A stretch of DNA of 64,000 nt from positions 1 to 64,000 of the forward strand of contig NW_017264846.1 of assembly GCF_000149955.1 (NCBI RefSeq), read 5' to 3'. The stretch comes from Fusarium oxysporum f. sp. lycopersici 4287 (lineage: Eukaryota > Ascomycota > Sordariomycetes > Hypocreales > Nectriaceae). The position numbers and the translations under genes were made by a program. How positions within the stretch are numbered: position 1 is the stretch's first letter; every line of letters starts with the position of its first letter. Shown here one piece after another: positions 43,348 to 54,699 of the stretch. Below the pieces are notes generated by a model. That model worked only from the letters and a program-made list of their open reading frames with translations, ran no database searches and was not told where the DNA came from.

Positions 43348-45563
43348 CCATATACAACCCCCCTTTCGACAGCCCCACCCTTTCGTCAAGCAAAAAAAAA
43401 ATAGCACCACCAAAATTCGTCAACTTCACTTATACGAAATTTGGCCAGAATAAATAGCTACCTAAAAGAAGCTTCTTTTATTGATTATATAAATGAGTGG
43501 AGATAATTATTTTGACCTGTTGAGGATGTGCTGGGCACGCGATATATGCAAGTCATGCTATTGAAATATTTTCAATATGGTCACTAACCTCCTCACCGCT
43601 CTTTCTCGTGATTTTTGATCTTTACCCTCGACAACAGCAGAAAAATGCCTAAATCACGACTTAAATGGGAATATACAGAGGACGATATGGCTGACGCCAT
43701 ATTGGACATTACCGATCATGGTTTTTCACCCCCTCAAGCGGCCCAGAGAAGAGGAGTGCCCCGAACGACCCTCATCGATAGACTTAATGGCCGTGGGGCC
43801 GCTGAAGACCAGATCCAGCCTCGCCGACGTTTGTCCAAGAGCCAAGAAGATAGGCTCGCTTTCTGGATACTCCGTCAGGAGTCTTTGGGCTATGCTCCGT
43901 CCCACAGTCAGATCCGCGCTTGCGTCATGGGCCTGCTGAGACAGCAGGGCGAACATCCCGACTTAGGACGTAACTGGGTGATCAAGTTTATCAATCGCCG
44001 CGCAGACCTAAAGACCAAGATGGGTAGACGTCAAGAAGCTAAAAGGTTCGACTCTTTCACACCTAGAGCGGTTCATTGGTACTTTGATATCCGGGATGGC
44101 CAGTATGGCTGGATCAAGCCTGAAAACACCGTCAACGTTGATGAAGGCGGTATTATGACTGGTTTCGGCAAGTATTCACCTCTATTACTTGTCGGTGCTT
44201 GCATTTTGACCGACTAATTCTCTTCATTCAGGCCTAGATAGCTTAGTTGTTGGAAGCGCGGACCCGAAGCGCAAGGCCTTCCTCAAGGGACCACAGACTC
44301 GGAATTGGACTTCATTCATCGAAGCTGTCACTGCTGACGGCCGCGCTTTAGTTCCTGGCATAATCTTCAAGGGGAAGGAACTGCAGAAACAATGGTTCCT
44401 TGACGAGTTCAAGCAGATAGCAGACTGGTATTACATAACTTCGCCCAACGGGTGGACTGATGACCACATAGGCATTGAATGGCTTGAAAGAGTTTATCTG
44501 CCCCAGACGACACCTGCTGACGACTCAGACGCTAGACTGATCATTTTAGATGGCCACGGAAGCCATGCAACAGTATGTCCTCCATTTTCCCCATCTCACG
44601 ATCAGTGCTGAGTGGTGGAAGGATGAATGGATGGCCACGTGTTTTTTAAACAATGTTTATTGCTGCTATCTACCAGCACACTGCTCTCATGGACTCCAAC
44701 CACTAGACAATGGAGTCTTCAACGCGTTAAAGGCTGCATATCGAAGAGAGCTGGAAAGGTTCGCCTCGTTGACTGATTCCGCTCCGATGGACAAGGTCAA
44801 TTTCATCAGGGCCTACGCCAAGGCTCGCCGAGTTGGAATGACTAAGAAGAACATACTGTCAGGCTGGAGGGTCACTGGCAACTGGCCGATTTCGCGTTCC
44901 AAAGCGCTGCGACACCCTGAAATCCAACGAGACAGGCCAAACAGCGACCCAAGAGTGACTCCTGAACCTAGGCCGTATCTTGGCTCGGACGATACTCCAC
45001 AGACGAGCCGTCAAATTCGAGATCTTGGGCTGAACAAAACACCAAAGACGCGGAGACGGTACAAAGTGATAGCCAAGGGCTTTGAGGCTCAACAACAGAC
45101 AGTAGCGGCGCATACGCAGAGGATTGCCAGCCTAGAGGAAGAATTGGCTCGGCTGAAGAGAAGGAAGAAGAGGAAGGCGGTACCGAATCCTAACAGGCGT
45201 TTTATGACTCTCGGGGAGACTTTAGCTGTTGGAGAAGCCATACCTGAAGGGGAGACTCAAAACGAGTCTGTCGTGGTGGAATCTGTCTGTTCAGACGAGC
45301 GAGAGTCAGAATCAGAGGCTAGCTCGGTCATTGAAGTGAGAGAGGAAGCCGTACCTCAGCAACGGACCACGCGGTCAGGACGGCTTATTAAAAGACCTAA
45401 ATTCTAATAGAGATAGTTGTTCGCTATTGTGAGATGAGATATTTTGCACATGTCCCTCATTTTGGCCGAGTTGTTTATAAGTGAAGTTGTCCATTTTTGG
45501 TGGTGCTATTTTTTTTTTTGCTTGACGAAAGGGTGGGGCTGTCGAAAGGGGGGTTGTATATGG
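43348..45563 (+). mobile_element. Fot/pogo-type DNA transposon, structurally complete (2216 bp)
   Basis: Inverted ends begin CCATATACAACCCCCCTTTC at 43348 and at 45563 (minus strand), nearly identical for about 65 bp and recognisable for about 90 bp. TA duplications flank it (43346-43347 and 45564-45565). The transposase inside can be read through after removing two short introns. All parts needed for transposition appear present. Confidence 0.88.
43645..45407 (+). CDS. Fot/pogo-type transposase (DDE_1), apparently intact
   Basis: Exons 43645-44167, 44232-44572 and 44622-45407 give 549 aa. The start MPKSRLKWEYTEDDM leads a helix-turn-helix (GFSPPQAAQRRGVPRTTLID) and a CENPB-type second domain. 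Intron 44168-44231 begins GCAAGT and ends CAG, a GC-AG intron: its removal joins VDEGGIMTGFG to LDSLVVGSADPKRK. Intron 44573-44621 (GTATGT...GAAG) joins DGHGSHAT to DEWMATCFLNNVYCCYLPAH. Catalytic acids: VNVDEGG, LIILDGHGSH, GLQPLDNGVFN. The C-terminus holds a coiled-coil and a basic segment (LKRRKKRKAVPNPNRRF). No stop or frameshift remains. Splicing is inferred from sites and homology of the joined phrases. Confidence 0.85.
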
Positions 45564-45636
45564 TACATAGTAAGCTATAACCTGGCTGCTAATTGTAAGA
45601 AGATGCTTGTTTACTTGGGAAGGCTTAGAGGAAAGA

Positions 45637-48600
45637 CAGCGCTGCCCACAAATCAAATCCAATCAAACAAACTGCCAAACAAATCAATCAAATATGCCAT
45701 AATCTTATTTCAAATCAAACAAATAGAGATACCTCGATTTGACATGACATTTGATATATTTGATACAGGATATGAGGTTGGCGATATGATCTATCGGGCT
45801 GGGGGAACGCGTCCTTGCAGCCTACCCGGAACCGGCTTAATGCTAAAAGCTGGCGAGCTGATCTGACCAATCATAGTCGCTACTTAGATCCTCTATTAGT
45901 GGTCTACCCTCGGCAGGACCTTATCATCGGCCGAGGAGAAAGTAGCCTCTTAACTTTTCTGTCTGTCACCCCCACAGCATCAAACCGCGTCGGTGCCAGT
46001 TTGTTTACTCGCCCATGCGTGCTATTCCTATTGATCGACGCGTAACCTGGTGAAATTTAACGACATCATGCTTCCTTCTCCACCCTCCGCCTTTGCTCTC
46101 CTCCGATCACCGAGAAATTTGGCGATCCAATTTGAGCTAGCGACGCAGACGCCATCGCCAGATCACCCTACCGTTGCGGATCTTCCACAAGCAGTATGGA
46201 GGAACAAACGATATGTTTTAGACGAGTCCCTTTCTCGGAAAGGCTCGAAGGGCCGGAAGAGCTGGATCAAGCGCCACGGATTTTTTGTCGTTGAGATCGA
46301 TTAAGCCCTTACTGGGCCTGCCGTTTGTGCGACGCAAAGGGTCAGCCTGAGTTCTTCGCCGCTGCTGCTACGAGTTCGGCAGCTGACCATCTCCGCAGGT
46401 ATGAGAATGTGACATGGCGAGCTTAAGCATCATTGACCACGCGTAGGTTCCACAGGGTCTTCGAGAGCAGTCAAGGCGCCGACACAGACCCGTCAACCGA
46501 TGAGACTGAACGGCCTAAGCGACGGCGCTTGCAGTACAGCGCCGTGCCGCGTGCTAGAGTCGCGATTATCCGAGAACTGAGCCTGGGACTTCTGATCAAT
46601 ACCAATGTTCCCTTTTCTTTCTTTAGCGATACGTTCTTTCAGCAGCTCACCTGGCAACTTGACCCTCATCTATCTGATCAGATATCATGGAGCCGGCAAT
46701 CGATGAGCCGCTTGTTGGATGACATGTACAAGACCAAGAAGGACAGGGTCAAGCAGGAGCTCTCGGATGCCCTTAGCAAAATTCATCTGGGGTTCGACCT
46801 CTGGACATTACCGAATCGACACGCTGTCATGGCAGTCAAGGCTCATTTTCTTGACCGCCAGGGGAAGCACCAGTCGCGCCTACTGGCACTCCGACGCCAG
46901 CTCGGGTGTCATAGCGGAGAGAATCTCGCGGTGACACTTGGGTAAGTTGTGCGTGAGTGGAAGATAGAGGATCGAGTTGGAACAGTGATCTCGGATAACG
47001 CATCTTCCAACGACACCTGACTTCTGAACTTCTACGGAGATCTCGATGCAGAAATGAGCCTGGTGGACATCCGCGCTAGACGTATGCGCTGCTATGGACG
47101 CATCTTGAACCTGGTTGCTCGCGCCTTCCTGTACGGCGAAGATCTTGAGGCTTTCGAGGCTGTATTGTTTATATTGCGCAGTGTGTGCTGGGTGAAAGTA
47201 TATTTTATACAACTTGGTTATTTATTATTAAGATGAGAGCTCTTCTCGGCTTTATATCTCTAGATAGTTTCATCTAGGACTTTGAACTTTAAATCTAGGA
47301 CTTTCAGACTAATAGTCTGAATCCTGAAGATAAGGGGGATTCCCAGATTTTCCAACAGGCTGAATCTCAGGTCTTCAACTTCCTTGGTCGCCACGAGGAT
47401 GATCTACGACACTGGAGAAAGAAAAGGCTGGTAGGAAAGCTCCACAATGTTGTCAAGTTTATCAGGTCACCTCCTCAGAGGAGCGAGCTCTTTAAGAAGA
47501 TCTCGCGCGAGAATGACGAAGCACAAGAATATCTCTTGGCGGGCGAGTCGACGGCGGAGCTAGAGGTCGTCATGAACAACGACACGAGATGGAACTCCAC
47601 TTATCTCATGATCTCTCGAGCGCTCGTCAAGCAGGGAGACATTAGGGCGTTCTTGGTTCATCCAGAGGTGGAGAAATGGCTGCCCGAGGCCGACATGTTG
47701 AAGGGAGATGACTGAAGACTCTTGGCAGAGATCAAACATATCCTTGAGCCATTCTATCTGCAGACTATGAGAAAGCAGGGCTGGGGTAGCGAGGGAGGTG
47801 ATGACAGGCATGGAGTACTTGCTGGAACACCTGGAGGATCGGAAGTTGTTCCATCATGTTGTCCCAGACGACGCAGTGGGAGAGAATACAGATTCTCAAG
47901 TCGAACCGGCCCGAGGGCGACCGGATCGAAATCGGCAGCTTCCTGCTAGGTTTAGAGATTGCGAGATGGATATACATCCACGAAAGTCAATGGAAAGCTC
48001 CTTGCCAGGTCGTGGGTCGGGACAATGCGATGATGGACCAGGCAAGTCATCAGGATCATCGGGAATCGACGACATGGGGAAGGATCACTGACACTATCTG
48101 AGACTGTCCATCATAACCGCCTGGCAGAAACTTAATGAGTACTACACTAAGCTTGGAGAGTCACCGTTGTTCGCCGCATCCATTATCCTCAACCCGTCAC
48201 TCGGCATGAGCTATCTGGAGGTGAACTGGGCGTCAGAGGAGCAGCTTGTGTGGGTAAGGGATGCCAAGATTGGACTGTCTGACTACCTCGACCGCTGGTA
48301 CCGCTGCAGTCGGCCGGTGGATGAGTAGCAGAAGGCGATTGTGGAGAGAGCGGCATTCCCAATTGTACCACGAAAGACATCTGAAGCTAGTGTGTTTAGG
48401 CAATGGGCTAAAAGCAGGACTGCGAAGACTACGGCGATGAGTAGCGAGCTGGAGCGATATCTGCGGCTAGAGCCACAAGAAACTGAGGATCCAATTGAAT
48501 GGTGGATGGGTCGGCGGGGGCAGTTTCCCATGGTCAGCCAGCTGGCTCTCGATATACTTGCGATACCGGCGATGGCGACTGATTGTGAGAGGTCATTCAG

Positions 48601-48899
48601 CCTGGCCAAGCTGACGTTGACGTCGCAGAGGCTTTCAATGGCGACGGAAACATTGGAGAAGTTACAATGCCTCAAGAACTGGGTCAGGCATGGCGTGGTG
48701 AAGCTAGGGGCGACAGCGGGTGGGAGGGATGAACTCCAGTGGGAGATTGGAAATAGTAGTATGGAGAGCACAGATGTTGAGATTTGAAATGTTTGAAATA
48801 TTTGATCAAGTATTTCAAACAACACATCCAGTACCGGAGGCTGCCAAATATCTTAAATATGGCCCCGGATTTGATTTGTTTGATTTGTGGGCAGCGCTG
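45637..48899 (+). mobile_element. Decayed hAT element (3263 bp)
   Basis: Inverted termini CAGCGCTGCCCACAAATCAA begin the left end at 45637 and, as complement, finish the right end at 48899, with AT-rich subterminal CAAATCAAA repeats. The flanks (AGGAAAGA and ATCAGTGG) do not show an 8-bp duplication, so one flank may have been altered. It lies only 73 bp right of the Fot element. Confidence 0.8.
46050..48787 (+). pseudogene. hAT transposase, broken
   Basis: The N-terminus reads KSWIKRHGFFVVEID. After a frame break the BED-type zinc finger follows (YWACRLCDAKGQPEFFAAAA, then AADHLRR). A GT-AG intron near 46399-46445 joins this to FHRVFESSQGADTD. The catalytic core includes IHLGFDLWTLPNRHAVMAV and NNDTRWNSTYLMI. 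The C-terminal dimerisation motif is clear: PAMATDCERSFSLAKLTLTS. Several in-frame stops (for example before RLLAEIKHILEPF at about 47715, where TGA stands in the codon) and frameshifts inactivate it. About 47210-47340 is an AT-rich interruption. Confidence 0.85.
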
Positions 48900-49518
48900 A
48901 TCAGTGGTGGTGTTTCTTCGTCCGATTCTCCCATTGCGCTACCCTCCCCATTCTGGCCCTCATTTTCGTCATGCTTAAACCTTTCGTCCTCTTCGTCTTC
49001 TTTTTCTTCTTCATCCATATCACCGGCTTCAGAATCGCCAGACTTCATCATGACAATGCTCTCAATCGCTCAAGGTGTTGTGCTCACAGTGTTCCCCTTA
49101 ATTAGCTCTCTCTTCACCAAAGTCAGTTTTAACGTCGACTCCATCGGGTGACTTGATAGATTACCAAAACCCCTCGGTCAGAGCATTAGCCTGTTTCCAA
49201 AGCTCATGGCTCCACAATGCTGATATCAAACTAGCAAAACCCCAGATAATACAGTAGGCAGTGGTAATATTGTTTAGTAACCCAGCATATCCGTCTGGCA
49301 AGGAGTGTTGATAGCTGTATCAAAAATTAGCACCATCAGCCATGATATCTTGTTACTCACAGTGGACTCGGCGACATATGATAATGATCTGACATAAGGA
49401 GTGCCTCGAGCGTGACTTCGGACCCCTGGAAAAAGCTCGTTAGGGTCCCTGATGGAATCCACTGCGGGACATGGCGTACGCTCTGGTGCTTTGTTTATAC
49501 TTAAAATGATATTCGTTT
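48900..49518. other. Intergenic, no gene recognised
   Basis: Between the hAT right end and the CBM21 gene. An acidic minus-strand frame at 48815-49051 overlaps the transposon end and is probably spurious. Confidence 0.4.
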
Positions 49519-50559
49519 CTAGTGAAGCTTTCTTCTGAAATCAACCTCGAAGTTGACTCCTGAGTTATCATCCCAATATTCCTGACCATTGACGATATAT
49601 CGCACACAAAAGAACAAAGGGCTCGAGTCAAGCTCATCCGCATCAAAGAGCCTAATGCCAACAACAAATTTATAGTAATTTTTCCCATTCCTAGAGATTG
49701 GAGCACGATAATACTGCGCTGGGGCTTCGGAGACCGTTTTCCAATAATCTCGCGTAAAACGGCAAATGATAGATTTTTCAAAGGCCAAGTTGGCTACCAC
49801 GATAAGGACATAGAGAGCCATGCGACGACTAGAGAAATAGAGTCTTTGGACTCTGACATCCATCGACTTTCGCGTCGAATCCTCATCGGGGAAGTTAGGT
49901 GTAAAGATTTCCCATTGAGGCGACGAGGCTACTTGCTGGTTGGTTATCCTTTCATCCAAGAGTGGATCCTTGCTCACAAATGATGAACTTGTGTCGATTG
50001 TCAGTGGTTTGTCGGCGCTCGAAAAGTAGCGTACATGCTCCAAATCTGGGCCAAAATGAACAGTCTTGAACGAAGGCTGCTTTTCGGCACTACGACGATG
50101 ACCGAATACATGCAGAGCCGGACGTGACTGTTGCTGCATCCTTTCTCCCCCTCTTTGGACGTGACCTCCATCGGTTGTAACAATCGCCGTGTAACTGGGC
50201 GTTGTCGCAGAGGAAGCGCAGTTCAGTCCTCCAGTGTGTTGTTGATTCATTGTGACCCTTCCGTTTGCAGTACAATTGGGATGCCCATGTTGAGGGTCGC
50301 CCTGGGGCTTCTTTTTCGAAGTGGCTTGTGATGGCAGGGTATTCAATCGCAAAATCCGCCTGGCGCATTCTTGCAAGCCTTTGGAAGTCTTGAAATCCTT
50401 GCCAAATGATTGGAAGATACTATTATCATTGGAGTTATGTAAAGTTGAATCTCTTGGAGTGATCGAACAAATGGACGTCACACCACGATATTGTTGGGTT
50501 GGACTACGCGATCGTAGTGGCATTGCCGGGGCACTTATGGCTTCTGATCTTGCCTCCAT
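49519..50559 (-). CDS. CBM21 (Gac1/PP1 regulatory subunit-like) protein
   Basis: Protein of 346 aa. KTVHFGPDLEHVRYF near residue 160 has an RVxF-type PP1-docking motif (KTVHF) at the usual place upstream of the CBM21 domain. The domain spans about residues 220-345: RVQRLYFSSRRMALYVLIVV, NLAFEKSIICRFTRDYWKT, FFCVRYIVNGQEYWDDN. Proteins of this type bring protein phosphatase 1 to glycogen and control glycogen synthase. The N-terminal 150 residues are polar and low complexity. It is shorter than canonical Gac1. It shares most of the domain with the 232-aa paralog at 24925, and both may be lineage-specific duplicates. Confidence 0.8.
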   Translation of the reverse strand: MEARSEAISAPAMPLRSRSPTQQYRGVTSICSITPRDSTLHNSNDNSIFQSFGKDFKTSKGLQECARRILRLNTLPSQATSKKKPQGDPQHGHPNCTANGRVTMNQQHTGGLNCASSATTPSYTAIVTTDGGHVQRGGERMQQQSRPALHVFGHRRSAEKQPSFKTVHFGPDLEHVRYFSSADKPLTIDTSSSFVSKDPLLDERITNQQVASSPQWEIFTPNFPDEDSTRKSMDVRVQRLYFSSRRMALYVLIVVANLAFEKSIICRFTRDYWKTVSEAPAQYYRAPISRNGKNYYKFVVGIRLFDADELDSSPLFFCVRYIVNGQEYWDDNSGVNFEVDFRRKLH

Positions 50560-52124
50560 GTGTCTGCATACGAGCGGGGGTCAGGTGTCGACGGAATGCA
50601 AGCAGAAACAGCAGGAAAATGATTGGATACTGGTTGAGAGCCCGCGCTTGGGGCGTCCTTTTCGTATGTAATTTGGGAGAAATAGATGTCGAAGAGCTGT
50701 ATCTTACGTGTGGTATGATATATGAGGCGAACGATTACAATGCGTGATTTCCGCTGGACAACACAGCAAGAGGCTGGCGTAGATAAAAGCATCCTGGCAG
50801 GTGGAGGTTTATTTGATTTGGTTATGATGGGGGAGGAGGGATTTGTGTTACATGTTGAAGGTGTCATTGGTGATTCAATGTTGACTTTTGTTTATGACGA
50901 ATATGGCCGTGGGTTCATGGGTCATCGAAGATATGGTGACACTGCTGCCAGTGCGGGGAGTCACATGTGAGAAAAACCAATGATTCCGAGCATATCGCTC
51001 TTCCTATGCCTCAGAGGACCTAAATTGTACCATCATAGTTTTCAAAATCATGATACGACAAGGAAATTGTCTCAAAAGTAACATGTGAAATCACCACACC
51101 GCAGGCGGCTCAAATTATGAATACGTCATTGCAGTCAGTATTGTCCAATAGTAATTGAAGTTTCCTAACATATACTCCAGCCAGACATGTGAGATGCCAC
51201 AAGAAGTTAGAAAGGGTGACGTTGACGTACCATCATCAAAGCCTCAATTCTCGTACTGACAGCGGGGTCGGTCGAATTAAAATGCCTCAAACGAGAGGTA
51301 CTTTACTGCCTACCTAATTTCTATTTATGATAGGAGTACTAGCAATTCCCGTAGTTACAAAGAGGAACCAAGCACACGCTACACCAATAATCAGTCTGTC
51401 CCCTTCTTCCATTGCCGTCACTCTCCCCAAGGGGCCCTCTTTTTGGCTTTTTGACCTCACTTGGCCTTGTCGAAGGCCCTGACATGCAAAGTAGTCCAAC
51501 CTCATGTGCCGGCAGACAAGGGGCTCTTTTTGCTATATTTTAGGGTCGGATTCGCCCCCCCCGCGATGCCTCTTCCTTGACTGACTTTCTTGATATATGT
51601 TGAATCAGGCGTTGTAAATGCACTCTCGCCTCTTCCTATGAATCATATACCCCTTCCCGTTTGGCTGGGGCCTGTGTAGTTAAGCAATATAGCTATTGAA
51701 AAGGGCCACATCAAGAAGAAGGTCCAACAAAGTGCCTGCCGAGGGCCGCGGCGGAGGGGATGATCATAGGCATAATATGACCTCAACTGGCCACCTCGAT
51801 CAACATGGTTCATTTCGTCGTTATAAGCGGCAGCAACTGTCGGAGATTTTATTACCTTCACAGCTTCGTCACCAAAAAAAAGCGCTGTATCGGCTTGGCC
51901 TCTGACTTCTTAGAAGACGGCCTCTTCCTCTTTCGATCAACTCGCTCGTCGCCCGTGAACACAGTAGAGTCAAGCGAGAGTTGCATAGAATAGAATCAGG
52001 CGAGAAGTATGTGGAATCAGATTCACAACCCCAAAGTATGGTCCACGTTTCATATCCAGTCGCATGAACCTAGTGGTAATATGTGACAGTTCCCCTACTT
52101 GTAGTAAATTTTCAGGTGGCCTGA
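50560..52124. other. Intergenic, no gene recognised
   Basis: About 1.5 kb without a supported coding region. Confidence 0.4.
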
Positions 52125-53222
52125 CTACGCAAGAAAGCCTTCAAAGTAAGGGTGGTTGCAGGCCTGTTTAGCCGAAATGCGTCTAGCCGGATTGTAGATC
52201 AGCGTCATATCGAGAAGTTCGAGGCTTGCTTTGTTGAGGTTATCGCAGAGGGCCTGATCGTAGTTACGTTGCCACTTAGGAAACGAGGACTTGAAATCGC
52301 GGTACGAGGTAACTCCAGGCCAAACGTCTTCCGTAGGAGTGCCCAATGTGCTAGGGCATCAAAGTCAGACTTCTCACTCACAGCATATGCGAGGATTATA
52401 AACTTACCGGAAGATTTTAAAGATCTCATCAATCTCAGAGTCACCAGGAAACAGCGGCTTTCGAACGCACATCTCTGCAAAGATACAGCCGACAGACCAC
52501 ATATCAACACCCGTCGAGTATTGTTTTCCGTCCAGTAGAAGTTCAGGTGCTCGGTACCAGAGCGTCACGACATCATGAGTGTATGGGCGCAGAGGCACAC
52601 CAAACGCTCGTGCCAGCCCAAAATCGGCTAACTTGAGATTTCCCTTCCTTGTCGATGAGGAGATTAGCGGGCTTCAGATCTCGGTGCAAGATACGGTAGG
52701 AGTGACAGTATTTAACGCCAGCACAAAGTTGGTACATGAATTTTCTAACCACCATGTCATCCATGCCTAGTTGCATGAGGTATGCCAATGATCCCTCCGG
52801 AAGCACCTTGCCTCGTCCACCGTCACTGGCCGGTAAGGTCTCCATGTACCTTTTCAGGTCGATATCAAGGAATTCGAAAACGAGGTAAAGATTGTGGTAT
52901 TCAGCGTGAACGATGTTCAGAAGACGCAAGATGTTAGGGTGCTGCAGTTCCTTGAGGAGAGAAATCTCCCGGATGGAAGTGCTCGGTACGCCCTCGCACT
53001 CGGCTTCAAGATGTATTTTTTTCAATGCGACAATTCGTCCCTCATTTGCAAGGTCACGAGCCATGAAAATAGCACCGCAAGCACCTGGTAGGTTTAGTTA
53101 GTCCGGCAATTAAATAGGAATATATTAGAAAATACGATGGCTGCATAAATGGTGGCCAAGGCCCCAGCGCTAGGGTCAGATGTACCTTGGCCAATCTTCT
53201 CTAACTTCTGGTAATTATCCAT
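52125..53222 (-). pseudogene. CDC2/CDK1-type cyclin-dependent kinase with one frameshift
   Basis: Exons 53222-53186, 53084-52408 and 52350-52125 (introns 101 and 57 bp) would give about 312 aa, the normal CDK1 length. It starts MDNYQKLEKIGQGACGAIF (Gly-rich loop), then [11 protein letters not shown] with the catalytic Lys, PSTSIRE (canonical PSTAIRE), [12 protein letters not shown] (catalytic Asp), then [19 protein letters not shown] and the C-lobe to GFLA. One extra A in the run at 52639-52641 (T on the plus strand) shifts the frame between DKEG and [11 protein letters not shown], and no splice site can remove it. Everything else is intact, so either this is a very young pseudogene or the base is a sequencing error. 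The Ser in PSTSIRE and divergent loop suggest a second, accessory CDC2 copy. Confidence 0.75.
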
Positions 53223-53644
53223 ACTGTGGGCTTGTGGGCGAGAGTGTTGAGATCTGGGGGAATAATTGTATGAATGGGATTGCGAATTGTATCGCTGTAT
53301 GAAAGGATTGGCTTTTGGAGGCTACTGAAAATGATTTTACCGCACGTCATTATTCCGCATCAGGTTGTAAGGTAGGATTTGGTTAGCCAAGGGAAGGCCC
53401 TAGAGAGGAAATGGAGACGGGGAGGATAAATGATAGGGAAAAATGAAGGAGAGAATAGAGAATAGAGATGAGAGGTTTCTGCTGGTCAATAAACGGTCGC
53501 TGCCATGTGCGGGGCCGGTGATGGCTGCGGGCCATGACCTCGGGGTGGCAGCTGCTACTGCCTAGAACAGGCAACGCTTTCAATTGTGTATAAAGAGCTG
53601 CACGACTCAGTGCATCCTGTCATTAAGATTTTGTTCCTCAGATA

Positions 53645-54086
53645 ACGTATATGATAAGCGAGTGAGCCAGACAAGCGAGTGAGCCACTACATTTCTCACC
53701 TTAAAAGCCCTTTTTTAAACTTTTCTTAAAAGGTCAATTTAACTTTAAAATAGCTAAAAAAAAAATAATATAATATATTTAACTACTATATCTTTATATA
53801 TTACTTTTATACAAATTATAACTATTTTCTTTATAAAGTTATCTAGTAAAGTCTATTTACACTGTGAAATACACTGTATTTTAAGGTTTTATATAGAAAA
53901 TAAAATAGATAAAAATCTGTTAAAAATATCAATTCATATAATTAACTATACTAAGTATAAAAATATTCTTTTAAGATTTTTAGCTATTTTATTTATGAGT
54001 TAGAACTCTATAGGGTAGGCTGTTTTTTATACTATACAGTATAGTGGCTCACTCGCTTGTCTGGCCCACTCGCTTATCATACACGT
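53645..54086. repeat. TIR element, ATGATAAGC family (copy 2, 442 bp)
   Basis: Both ends start TA + ACGTRTATGATAAGCGAGTG and match for about 44 bp with two differences. Inside each TIR the motif AAGCGAGTGAGCCA is repeated twice. TA flanks at 53643-53644 and 54087-54088. The AT-rich interior resembles copy 1 at 14985-15410. No coding capacity. Probably a MITE of the Tc1/mariner-pogo group. Confidence 0.85.
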
Positions 54087-54475
54087 TAATCCTCATTAAT
54101 TTCCTGATGCCATCTCAGATCCCTGTAGAGCCAATTGTCTGACACTAAGCGAGTGAAGTTGGTACGGAATACAGACCGGGTCTCTATAACAATTTTTGTT
54201 AAATGGCAGCTAAGGAGGTCGTCGAAATCGTTGTCGTTAGTTATCTGAGTCGATCCGCGATGCTATCTGTCGTGATGTGCTCGATTGTAAGGTTAAAAAT
54301 TCGATCCGTTAATATCGGGTCCAGACCATTATGTAACGGTAGGGAACTCAAAGTCCCGGCAACATGGTACCTCTGTGTTCTCGTGCCGGTGGTGTGATGC
54401 ACCCAGTGCGGCGGTCAATTCAAGTTCAAGCCAATTTTCATGAGAAAGTGAATTACGGCGCTTCTAGCCCGTAAC
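54087..54475. other. Spacer between TIR element and Copia LTR
   Basis: No gene seen. Confidence 0.4.
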
Positions 54476-54627
54476 TGTTGAACAGGTGCTGGGGTCTCAC
54501 GTGCAAGCAGGGATACTTTAAGATTACAGCCGAAATGGTAAAACCTCTAAGGGGTAGATTTCAACAGAACACAACATGAATACACACCAATTCACATCAA
54601 TGAACCGAATACACGTAATGTCTAACA
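54476..54627 (+). repeat. 5' LTR of the Copia element
   Basis: 152 bp, TG...CA ends. Nearly identical to 59870-60019. Confidence 0.88.
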
Positions 54628-54699
54628 ATTAAGAGTCTCAATTGCATCTCAGCGACCCGCGCACCCAAATGCATACGACCTTCGGTTCATTCTATCACC

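Noticed and set aside
48815..49051. Acidic minus-strand ORF
   Set aside because: It spans the right end of the hAT element and consists of low-complexity Glu/Asp codons opposite a TTC/TCG run.
52573..52700. An intron to rescue the CDK reading frame
   Set aside because: There is no GT donor and AG acceptor pair around 52640 that restores DKEG to DFG; a one-base insertion explains it fully.
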